A stretch of 6,798 nucleotides of DNA from Chloroflexota bacterium (GTDB lineage Bacteria > Chloroflexota > UBA6077). The notes under the pieces are model-generated. The model saw only the letters and a list, made by a program, of their open reading frames with translations, did not search any database and had not been told where the DNA came from. The position numbers and the translations under genes were made by a program. The stretch covers positions 6,994 through 13,791 of the forward strand of contig JAMCTB010000245.1 in the NCBI GenBank assembly GCA_023380955.1, in the 5' to 3' direction. Shown here in pieces: positions 1 to 5,237 of this stretch (its first letter is position 1; every line of letters begins with the position of its first letter).

Positions 1-44
1 TCCTCTCGCCACGGGGAGATGCTTCGCTGCGCTCAGCATGACAG
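1..44. repeat. Repeat-like extragenic element at contig end
   Basis: The stretch from about 16 to 43, read on the minus strand, begins TGTCATGCTGAGCGCAGCG and continues into GAAGCATCTC. This resembles a short dispersed extragenic repeat that I recall from many Chloroflexota and other environmental genomes. It has a small inverted repeat, ATGCT/AGCAT. No coding frame is convincing. The contig starting inside such a repeat fits an assembly break at repeated sequence. The family assignment is from memory, and copy number cannot be seen in this window. Confidence 0.4.
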
Positions 45-61
45 TACATATCACCTTCACC

Positions 62-87
62 GTGGCGATGTACTAGTACATCGCCAC
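62..87. repeat. Perfect 26-bp palindrome
   Basis: Positions 62-74 read GTGGCGATGTACT and 75-87 are their exact reverse complement, so the 26 bases form a perfect dyad without a spacer. It could extrude as a cruciform, act as a dyad operator, or be part of a palindromic extragenic repeat. It lies 14 bases before a second perfect palindrome. There is no T-tract, so it does not look like an intrinsic terminator. Confidence 0.85.
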
Positions 88-101
88 ATTGGTTCTGATA
101 C

Positions 102-125
102 GTAGGGCAGGGCGCCCTGCCCTAC
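102..125. repeat. Perfect 24-bp GC-rich palindrome
   Basis: Positions 102-113 read GTAGGGCAGGGC and 114-125 are their exact reverse complement. It belongs to the same repeat-rich patch as the palindrome at 62-87. The GTAGGG...CCCTAC ends are of a style I associate with intergenic repeats in Chloroflexota-like genomes. No T-tract follows on either strand. The 150 bases between this and the first gene show only a short hairpin (GGACGA/TCGTCC at 222-236) and no clear promoter. Confidence 0.85.
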
Positions 126-277
126 ATCTCGAAATCCCTGCGGCGGAGCACCGGTCCTTCGCCACCGTGGGCTTGACCGCCGGGAGCGCGGGCGTGCAGG
201 GGCGCGGCGTTTTCCCCCAGAGGACGAGCTTCGTCCCCTCCCGATGGCTGGCGTTGCCGGCGCAGTTCGCCTATCCT

Positions 278-1114
278 ATGGTCATGCCGACCACAACCCT
301 CGACAGCCTGGGCGACGTCGCCGCCCTCCTGGAGGCTCTTCGCCCCCTGCCGCCGGGCCTCTTGGGGGAGCTGGCCTGGTCCTTCCTGCGGGCCAGTCCC
401 CGCTCCCCGGCCGAGGATACCCAGCGGATGGTCGGCCGCCTGTCGCCCCCTCCCCGGGTGGAGGGGCTGGGGCTGGTGCCCCGTCGCGACCCCTTTCTGC
501 TGGTAGCCAACCACTTCCAGGCTCCTCAGTTCTGGATCGGTTGGGTCGCCGCGGCCATCACCGCCGCCGTCGCCACGGCGCGGGAGCCGGGTAGCCGGGA
601 CCTCCACTGGGTGATCCTCTCGGAGTGGCGCTGGTTCGAGGTCGCGGGCCACTGGGTGCCAAACCCGCTTTCCTCCCTGCTCTTCCCCCGGGCTGCCCGC
701 AGCTGGGGGCTGATCCCGATGCCCTCCCGCCCATCGGACGTTGCCGGGCGCGCTCGGGCGCTCCGGCGGGTGCTGGTCTACCTGGGTCGGAGCCGCACCG
801 CCGGACCGCCCAATCCGGAGCCGGTGGGGATGTTTCCCGAGGGGAGGGCCAGCGTCGCCCTGGAGGAGGCCAGGCCTGGCACAGGGGCCTTCCTCTATCG
901 GGTGAGCGGCCTGGGCGTCCCGCTGCTGCCGGTGGGGGTCCACCTGGAGGAGGACACCCTGGTGGTGAGCTTCGGTGCGCCCTTCGCCCTGGCCGGGTTG
1001 CCCCCGGGCGACCTGGACGGGTGGGCTCGCCGGCAGGTGATGGTGGCCATCGGGCGGCTGCTGCCCCGAGAGATGTGGGGGGTGCACGCAGGTGCGATCG
1101 ACGAGATGCGGTAG
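278..1114 (+). CDS. 1-acylglycerol-3-phosphate acyltransferase-like protein (PlsC family)
   Basis: The protein (278 residues from ATG 278) carries the blocks of the glycerolipid acyltransferase family, which moves acyl chains onto lysophospholipid or glycerol-phosphate acceptors at the membrane. Block I is VANHFQAPQFW (His about residue 79), block II is around LFPRAARSWGLIPM, block III is GMFPEGRAS (about 185-193) and block IV is LLPVGV. In the usual HxxxxD dyad the Asp position is Gln here (about residue 84), so activity or acceptor may differ. The start is uncertain: ATG 278 and ATG 284 are both in frame and neither has a clear Shine-Dalgarno. The frame is open back to TTG 89, but that part runs through palindromic repeat and has no family match that I can see. 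The gene converges on the membrane protein at 1150-2127 with a 35-base gap. Family call fairly sure, substrate unknown. Confidence 0.75.
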   Translation: MVMPTTTLDSLGDVAALLEALRPLPPGLLGELAWSFLRASPRSPAEDTQRMVGRLSPPPRVEGLGLVPRRDPFLLVANHFQAPQFWIGWVAAAITAAVATAREPGSRDLHWVILSEWRWFEVAGHWVPNPLSSLLFPRAARSWGLIPMPSRPSDVAGRARALRRVLVYLGRSRTAGPPNPEPVGMFPEGRASVALEEARPGTGAFLYRVSGLGVPLLPVGVHLEEDTLVVSFGAPFALAGLPPGDLDGWARRQVMVAIGRLLPREMWGVHAGAIDEMR

Positions 1115-1149
1115 CGGCGATCCAGCGGGCCACTCCCACCACTTTCCGT

Positions 1150-2127
1150 TCACCCTTTGTCCGCCTCGGTAAACTGCTTGCGCAGCAGCACGACCACCGG
1201 CGTGCACACCAGCCAGACGGCGCCGGTCCACACCAGTCGAAAGCCGAGCAGGGCCGCTATGCCCTGAGTGGAGCTGTAGCCCCAGGCGTGCATGGCACCC
1301 AACCCCCCCGCCTCCACCACCCCGAGATGGGAGGAGATGGGGCTGATCAACACCACGACCAGGGCGAAGAGGTAGACCGTCACAGCCCGGACGAAGGTGA
1401 GGGTGGCCACACCGACCCCGTGAGCTACCAGGTAGAAGGCTGTGACCAGGGCCAGGAGATAGAGAGCGATGGTGGGCACCGAGCGAAGGGCAACCCGGAT
1501 GCTGAAGAAGAGCCTCGCCGCGTCGAACATCTCGAGAAACTCGGGACCGACGGTTCTGAGAGGCCCAACCCGCAGCAGCCGATCCGCCAGCTTCTGCACC
1601 GGCCGGACCCGAAAGAGGACCGCCACCACCACGGCGGAGGCGGCGAACAGCCCTGCGACGGCGGGGCGAAGCCAATCCCATCCAGGTATGCCAAAGATCG
1701 CCAGCACCACCATGGAGATGGCCGCTTCGCCGACCAGCAACGCCGAGGTGGCGGCGGAGGATCTGGAGAAATCGGCCCCGGCGATCCTGCGCAACAGGTA
1801 GTTCTGAGCTGAGATGACGGCCGGAAGAAGGCTCACCGCCATCTCACCCACGACGAAGGCAAGGGCCAACTGCCTCCAGCCGATGGAGATGTGGATCACA
1901 CCCATCAAGTAGTGCCACAGAAACCCCTTCAGGGCCAGGTAAAGGACGGCCAGCGCCAGGGAGAGCGCCATTACGGGGAGGGGGATGCCCCGGATTTGCC
2001 CCATCACCGCGGCCGCATCGGAGACAGTCAACACGAAGGCCAGGAGGGCCGCGCTCAGAAGCACCGGAATCAGGATCTGGGGCTGGGTCAGCGTCTTCAG
2101 CAAGTTCGATCCACTCCGAAGCAGCAA
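1150..2127 (-). CDS. LPG-synthase-TM / YbhN-type flippase-like membrane protein
   Basis: This 325-residue, very hydrophobic protein has about seven to eight predicted membrane spans, roughly at residues 18-36, 48-75, 85-105, 125-147, 153-173, 212-235, 245-266 and 293-314. The spacing and the motif PISSHLGVVEAGGLGAMHAWG (from about residue 263, with Glu272) fit the lysylphosphatidylglycerol synthase TM region family (PF03706, UPF0104). Those proteins lack the soluble aminoacyl-transfer domain and are thought to move or modify lipids or lipid-linked sugars. The start is TTG 2127. The only other in-frame start-like codons before the upstream stop at 2167-2169 are CTGs, and no Shine-Dalgarno is seen, so the exact start is open. 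The gene is divergent from gtrA across about 170 bases. GtrA and PF03706 proteins often accompany polyprenyl-sugar metabolism, which suggests an envelope glycolipid role, but no glycosyltransferase lies in this window. Confidence 0.8.
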   Translation of the reverse strand: MLLRSGSNLLKTLTQPQILIPVLLSAALLAFVLTVSDAAAVMGQIRGIPLPVMALSLALAVLYLALKGFLWHYLMGVIHISIGWRQLALAFVVGEMAVSLLPAVISAQNYLLRRIAGADFSRSSAATSALLVGEAAISMVVLAIFGIPGWDWLRPAVAGLFAASAVVVAVLFRVRPVQKLADRLLRVGPLRTVGPEFLEMFDAARLFFSIRVALRSVPTIALYLLALVTAFYLVAHGVGVATLTFVRAVTVYLFALVVVLISPISSHLGVVEAGGLGAMHAWGYSSTQGIAALLGFRLVWTGAVWLVCTPVVVLLRKQFTEADKG

Positions 2128-2227
2128 TCGATCGCGCAGCAGGGTACAGCCACCGGAGGCAGCGGATCAAGCTCGGTTGGTTGTTGATCCTTGCCCGACC
2201 CTTCCGTCAGGCCTCCGGCCGGATCTA

Positions 2228-2236
2228 TGGTATGAT
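2228..2236 (+). promoter_or_regulatory. Extended -10 promoter for gtrA
   Basis: Positions 2228-2236 read TGGTATGAT, an extended -10 (TGn followed by TATGAT, one mismatch to TATAAT). At 17 bases upstream the -35 (CAGGCC) is poor, which is typical of extended -10 promoters. Transcription would begin near 2243 and give a leader of about 57 bases before the gtrA start at 2301. Confidence 0.55.
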
Positions 2237-2285
2237 TTGTGAGACGCCGTGCCCCATCCGGGTGCGGTTTCAACTCGACAATCCG

Positions 2286-2293
2286 AAGGAGGA
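2286..2293 (+). promoter_or_regulatory. Shine-Dalgarno that sets the gtrA start
   Basis: AAGGAGGA is an almost full match to the anti-Shine-Dalgarno and sits seven bases before TTG 2301. The open frame continues upstream to TTG 2181, but this site argues for initiation at 2301, placing the extra 40 codons in the untranslated leader and the -10 region. Confidence 0.8.
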
Positions 2294-2300
2294 AAGGGCG

Positions 2301-2801
2301 TTGGCCCCACCCCAAGCTACGACAGCTCGGTGGGCATGGAGCCTTCCGACCATACGATGGGACACCGTCTGGAAAGAGATCCTTCGGCTGATCAAGTACG
2401 GGCTCGTTGGGTCCTCCAACACCGTGATCAGTCTCGCGGTCTTGAACCTCTTTTTCTTACTCTGGGCGCCCACTAACCAGATCATCCTGGTGTTGGGCAG
2501 CACCACGGCCTACGCCGCCGGAGACCTTAACGGTTACTGGTGGAACAGGAGCTGGACCTTCGGCGCCGGCGAGGCCAACTGGAATCAGTTCGCTCGCTTC
2601 GCCGCCGTCAGCATAGTGTGTATGGCGCTGAACGCGGCCATCCTCTGGGGGTCCGCCGGATGGTTGATGGCGCTGTTCCTCCCCAGTTGGCTGGTGGGCA
2701 ACGCGTCGCAGATCTCTATGATGCTGGCGGGTGGTCTCGGCTACCTGGCCTGCCGTTTCTGGGTGTTCAAGAAGGAAGACAATCCCGAAACGGCGCGCTA
2801 A
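2301..2801 (+). CDS. GtrA family membrane protein
   Basis: From TTG 2301 the product is 166 residues with four predicted membrane spans (about 34-54, 60-76, 98-118 and 132-153), the usual size and topology of the GtrA family (PF04138). Family hallmarks are RLIKYGLVGSSNTVIS (29-44) leading into span 1, NGYWWNRSWTFG (77-88) after span 2 and YLACRFWVF (148-156) at the end. GtrA-like proteins are thought to flip or handle polyprenyl-linked glucose or related sugar lipids in the inner membrane, usually next to a glycosyltransferase. None is present here, so the substrate is unknown. The gene has its own extended -10 promoter and ends before a strong hairpin terminator, so it is probably monocistronic. 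The divergent PF03706-type protein is its likely functional partner. Confidence 0.85.
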   Translation: MAPPQATTARWAWSLPTIRWDTVWKEILRLIKYGLVGSSNTVISLAVLNLFFLLWAPTNQIILVLGSTTAYAAGDLNGYWWNRSWTFGAGEANWNQFARFAAVSIVCMALNAAILWGSAGWLMALFLPSWLVGNASQISMMLAGGLGYLACRFWVFKKEDNPETAR

Positions 2802-2819
2802 CAAGAGATGCGAACAAAC

Positions 2820-2862
2820 GAGCAGGTAGGCTCGATGCTGAGCCTACCTGCTCTTCCTTTTC
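2820..2862. terminator. Strong intrinsic terminator, probably bidirectional
   Basis: GAGCAGGTAGGCTC (2820-2833) and its exact complement (2840-2853) form a 14-bp stem with a six-base loop. On the plus strand it is followed by TTCCTTTTCC, which ends gtrA 19 bases after its stop. Read on the minus strand the same stem is followed by GTTTGTTCG, a weaker T-rich tail that could also end the convergent 77-residue gene. Confidence 0.85.
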
Positions 2863-2875
2863 CGGCGCTCGCGCC

Positions 2876-3109
2876 CTATCCCCGCCTCGGCACACCCCTG
2901 GTGTGCCCCAGAAGCTTGATCATCAGGCCGGTAATGGCGAAGGCCGGCCCCAGAACGCCCACCATGAGGGCATCGTCCCGACGTCCCATGAGGTAAAGCC
3001 CCGTGGACGCGAAGATGGAAGCCATACTGAAGCCGAGGTAGGCTTCGTCGGGAGCTTGCTCGAAGCCCCAGGCCACGGTGTCGGCGCGCTCGGTCATTTC
3101 CGCTGCCAC
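2876..3109 (-). CDS. Small two-span membrane protein, unknown function
   Basis: I do not recognise this 77-residue protein. The start is chosen at GTG 3109 because AAGGAGGA (plus-strand 3116-3123) lies six bases before it. The in-frame ATG at 3097 would be too far from that site. A short charged N-terminus (to about residue 22) is followed by two hydrophobic segments, about 24-41 (AYLGFSMASIFASTGLYL) and 46-66 (DDALMVGVLGPAFAITGLMIK). Between them is a GRRDD turn, and the tail is basic (HTRGVPRRG). This reads as a helical hairpin in the membrane. It stands alone, convergent with gtrA across the shared terminator. The strong ribosome site and clean hydrophobic pattern argue that it is real. 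Confidence 0.65.
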   Translation of the reverse strand: MAAEMTERADTVAWGFEQAPDEAYLGFSMASIFASTGLYLMGRRDDALMVGVLGPAFAITGLMIKLLGHTRGVPRRG

Positions 3110-3447
3110 GACTGGTCCTCCTTCTCTCCTTCTTCTCGGGGTTCGGGTCGGTCGTTCCATTGTGCGCGACCTCCCTGTGGTGCCACGGCGGGAGATGGGC
3201 TGCTGAAAGAAGCGGCATCTACTTCCCCGTTGTTCCTTGCATCTTTCGTGCCGCTGGTTGGGGGGCGAGCCTCCCGCCAGATCTCCTTGCCCAGCCACAG
3301 GGAGGGCGCTGCATCAGGGCGCGGCCGCGCTGGTGGCGACGGCCAGGAGGGTCAGGGTCAACCGGGCCAGCTTCGATTGGCGGCCGCGAGCTGCCGCCAC
3401 CCCCGGGTAGCCGTCACCCTGCCGCCCGGTAAGAAGCACGGCCACTC
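3110..3447. other. Gene-poor stretch, possible decayed coding remnant
   Basis: No convincing intact gene is seen. Open frames exist on both strands, but their products are Arg/Pro/Gly-rich and look like GC-rich shadow. One piece is less random. On the minus strand a frame running to a TGA at 3314-3316 encodes PGVAVLLTGRQGDGYPGVAAARG, then a basic stretch and the hydrophobic run ARLTLTLLAVATSAAAP. It could be the end of a lost gene or chance. Two GCGGCCGC octamers lie at 3321 and 3380. The broken livK-like gene starts immediately to the right, so this may be a decaying or rearranged junction. Confidence 0.4.
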
Positions 3448-3957
3448 CAGGGTCAGGTGATGGCCAAGTTCGCCACCAACACCCTGAAGGCGAAGAGCGC
3501 CGGGGTCCTCTTCGACATCAGCAACGACTACAGCAAGGGGCTGGCCGAGACCTTCAAGGACGCCTTCGAGAAGGCCGGCGGGAAGGTCGTGAGCTACGAG
3601 TCCTACGGCAAGGACGACGTCGATTTCGCGGCCATCCTGACCAAGACGGGCGCCAACAACCCCGACGTGCTGTTCCTCCCCGACTACTACAACAAGGTCA
3701 GCCTGATCGGGCGACAGGCCAAGGAGAAGGGCGTCAAGTCCACTCTCCTGGGCGTGGACGGCTGGGACTCGGCCGAGCTGGAGCCAAGGCCGTCGAGGGC
3801 GGCTACTTCAGCAACCACTACAGCCCCGAGGATAAGCGCCCCGAGGTGTAGGAGTGGATCAAGAAGTACCAGGTTAAGTTCGGCACCGCCCCGGATGCCC
3901 TGGGCACCCTGTCCTACGACGCGGCGAAGCTGCTGGTCGCGGCCGTCCGCTACCTTC
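3448..3957 (+). pseudogene. Broken LivK-type branched-chain amino acid binding protein
   Basis: From about 3448 (QGQVMAKFATNTLKAKSAGV) the sequence reads as the middle of a Peripla_BP_6 substrate-binding protein of an ABC amino-acid importer, through FDISNDYSKGLAETFKDAF to DVLFLPDYYNK and GVDGWDSAELE. Near 3783 the match jumps one frame: GAGCCAAG appears where GAGGCCAAG is expected, so one G is probably lost. In the new frame it continues AKAVEGGYFSNHYSPEDKRPEV, meets TAG at 3849-3851, then EWIKKYQVKFGTAPDALGTLSYDAAKLLVAAVRYL, and stops matching near 3957. The signal peptide, the N-terminal lobe and the last part of the C-terminal lobe are absent. About 170 of a usual 350-400 residues remain. 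Four separate lesions make a sequencing error unlikely as the whole cause. The right edge runs into the 3' end of the CDF gene, whose stop codon lies inside the remnant. Confidence 0.85.
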
Positions 3958-4861
3958 GAGCCGCGCGGCCGTCGCAGCTGACGGCGCAGGAGGAGCACTC
4001 CTTTCGACAGGGCTCCACGTGAATGCTGAAGGTGGCGGCCCCCAGGGTTTGGCGCAGATCCCGCTCCAGGTGGTCGCACAGGGCGTGGGCCTCCGCTACC
4101 GACGCCTCGCCATTTACCACCAGGTGCAGATCGACGTGGCGGTCGCCTCCTGCCTTTCGGGTCCTCACCTGGTGGAACCCGACCACCCGATCACCGTGCT
4201 GCTTCAGGGTCTGGCTGATCAGCTGCCGCTCGCCGTCCGGAAGGCTCCGGTCCAGCAGGTCCACGAAGGACTTGCGGGTGATGTCCCAGGCCGCCTTGAC
4301 GATCAGCGCCGCCACGACCAGGGCTGCGATAGGGTCCAGTATGGCGAGCCCGGTCAGCCGAACGGCCACCAGGCCGAGGAACACGCCCAAGGAGGTGAGC
4401 ACGTCGGTGGTCAGATGGTAGGCGTCGGCCTCCAGCGCCACGGAATCGGTCTCTCGAGCCACCTTGAACAGCAGGCGGGAGACCAGGATGTTTACCCCCA
4501 CGGAAACCGCCATGATCGCCAGCCCCAGATCGACCCGCGGCATCTCCATGCCGTGCATCAGCTTCCCGATCGCCTCGTAGATGATCATCCCAGCGGCAAG
4601 GAAGATCAGGATTGCCTCGACGGTGCCGGAGACGTTTTCGACTTTGCCTCGACCGTAGGGGTAGCTGTCATCGGGCGGCCGGGCGGAGGTCCGAACGGCC
4701 ACGTAGGCTATGACCGAAGCCAGCAGGTCCACACCCGAGTGGATCGCCTCGGCCACGACGCTGACGGAGCCGATGGACAGGCCGACGATCAGCTTGCCGA
4801 GGGTGAGGGTGGCGTTGGAGGCAACAGATAGAGCGGCGACGCGGGTCTTGGTGTGAAACAC
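3950..4861 (-). CDS. Cation diffusion facilitator (CDF) metal exporter, probably Co/Ni/Fe-responsive
   Basis: This 303-residue protein is a full-length CDF antiporter, which exports divalent metal from the cytoplasm in exchange for protons. The membrane domain carries metal-site pairs H41-S-G-V-D45 and H149-L-T-T-D153, an HD/HD arrangement, and the signature YPYGRGKVEN (67-76) after span 2. The cytoplasmic domain follows with GFHQVRTRKAGGDRHVDLHLVV (about 228-249) and IHVEPC. The tail adds four cysteines, C285, C289, C292 and C296 (CxxxCxxCxxxC), a plausible extra metal site. The start is GTG 4861, with AGGAGG (plus-strand 4867-4872) five bases upstream. HD/HD sites are often linked to zinc, but the upstream NiCo-type riboswitch points to Co, Ni or Fe as the regulating metal. 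The stop lies within the broken livK-like remnant, so the last residues (about GRAARR) may be acquired. Confidence 0.93.
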   Translation of the reverse strand: MFHTKTRVAALSVASNATLTLGKLIVGLSIGSVSVVAEAIHSGVDLLASVIAYVAVRTSARPPDDSYPYGRGKVENVSGTVEAILIFLAAGMIIYEAIGKLMHGMEMPRVDLGLAIMAVSVGVNILVSRLLFKVARETDSVALEADAYHLTTDVLTSLGVFLGLVAVRLTGLAILDPIAALVVAALIVKAAWDITRKSFVDLLDRSLPDGERQLISQTLKQHGDRVVGFHQVRTRKAGGDRHVDLHLVVNGEASVAEAHALCDHLERDLRQTLGAATFSIHVEPCRKECSSCAVSCDGRAARR

Positions 4862-4887
4862 AATGCCCTCCTGGATAGCGGGTACAC

Positions 4888-4956
4888 AAAAACCCGCGGT
4901 AATGGTTGTTGGCAGATAACAGAACGTTCCTGCCAGCAGCCATCAAGTCCCGCGGG
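4888..4956 (-). terminator. Riboswitch expression-platform terminator
   Basis: On the minus strand CCCGCGG (plus 4950-4956) can pair with CCGCGGG (4893-4899), directly followed by five U residues (4888-4892). Inside, GAUGG (4940-4944) pairs with CCAUU (4901-4905) with one G-U pair, and UGGCAG (4930-4935) pairs with CUGCCA (4910-4915), giving a long nested terminator hairpin. Its 5' strand uses the P4 3' strand and the GGGA junction of the aptamer, and its GAUGG is also the P1 3' strand. Terminator and aptamer therefore exclude each other. Metal binding would favour the aptamer and allow read-through into the CDF gene. Confidence 0.8.
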
Positions 4957-5033
4957 CTCTATGGATGCCCGCTGCCCAGAAGGGCCCGGCCCCACCCGCC
5001 CCAGCAGGGGAGCGGATCGCCTGCTCTAGATGG
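4940..5033 (-). promoter_or_regulatory. NiCo (czcD) riboswitch aptamer
   Basis: Read on the minus strand, the 94-nt leader element folds into four helices with conserved-looking joints. P1 is CCAUCUAG (5026-5033) with CUUGAUGG (4940-4947), seven pairs and one U-U. Joint 1/2 is AGCAGGCG (5018-5025). P2 is AUCCGC(U)CCC (5008-5017) with GGGGCGGGU (4994-5002). Joint 2/3 is GGGGCCGG (4986-4993). P3 is GCCC (4982-4985) with GGGC (4974-4977). Joint 3/4 is a single A (4973). P4 is GCGGGC (4967-4972) with GCCCGC (4952-4957), then GGGA (4948-4951). The Erysipelotrichaceae czcD aptamer, as I recall it, has joints AGCAGGCA, GCAGCCGG, A and GGGA with the same lengths and order. The helices differ in sequence but still pair. 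It sits upstream of a CDF exporter, the classic target. Later work also reports an Fe(II) response for this class. Confidence 0.9.
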
Positions 5034-5076
5034 ACAGTCGCGTGGGCACGCCCAACAGGGCACACCCTACGTTTCC

Positions 5077-5105
5077 ATTATAAGGCCTCCGCTATTCGGC
5101 AACAA
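5077..5105 (-). promoter_or_regulatory. Sigma-70-type promoter for riboswitch and CDF gene
   Basis: On the minus strand TTGTTG (5100-5105) and a perfect TATAAT (5077-5082) are separated by exactly 17 bases. Transcription would start near 5070, placing the riboswitch at about +38 to +131 and leaving a leader of about 209 bases before GTG 4861. Confidence 0.8.
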
Positions 5106-5162
5106 GCAGCGATTGACGCTACCCTTCCACCGACCTGCTCGCCTGGACAGTCAACTTTCGTC

Positions 5163-5168
5163 TATAAT
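5163..5168 (+). promoter_or_regulatory. Probable -10 box for lepB
   Basis: A perfect TATAAT lies 69 bases before the lepB start. No good -35 stands at 16-18 bases (CGCCTG at 17), so the promoter may be weak or activator-assisted. It is back to back with the CDF promoter, whose -35 ends 57 bases to the left. Confidence 0.5.
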
Positions 5169-5237
5169 CTCTGCACGAGAATCCCCTAGACCTGTGCCGC
5201 AACAGGTCGTACCGCTTCCAGCAGAAACGAGGCTCTG

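Noticed and set aside
89..277. N-terminal extension of the acyltransferase from TTG 89
   Set aside because: It starts next to one perfect palindrome, runs through the other, has no ribosome site and shows no acyltransferase similarity, so translation more likely starts at 278 or 284.
122..1681. Long minus-strand open frame of 519 codons across the acyltransferase gene
   Set aside because: The product is Gly/Arg/Pro/His-rich with no domain pattern. It lies opposite two genes with clear family motifs, so it is GC-rich shadow.
2540..3460. Plus-strand open frame of 306 codons
   Set aside because: It runs through gtrA in another frame, through the terminator hairpin and opposite the small membrane protein. 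The composition is not protein-like.
4878..4897. Small GCGGGT/ACCCGC hairpin just before the CDF ribosome site, considered as a translational control
   Set aside because: Its 4892-4897 strand is better explained as the terminator 3' strand and U-tract. It may form after read-through, but there is no independent support for a role.
5113..5118. TTGACG as a -35 box for lepB
   Set aside because: It is 44 bases from the TATAAT at 5163 and has no suitable -10 at 16-18 bases downstream.
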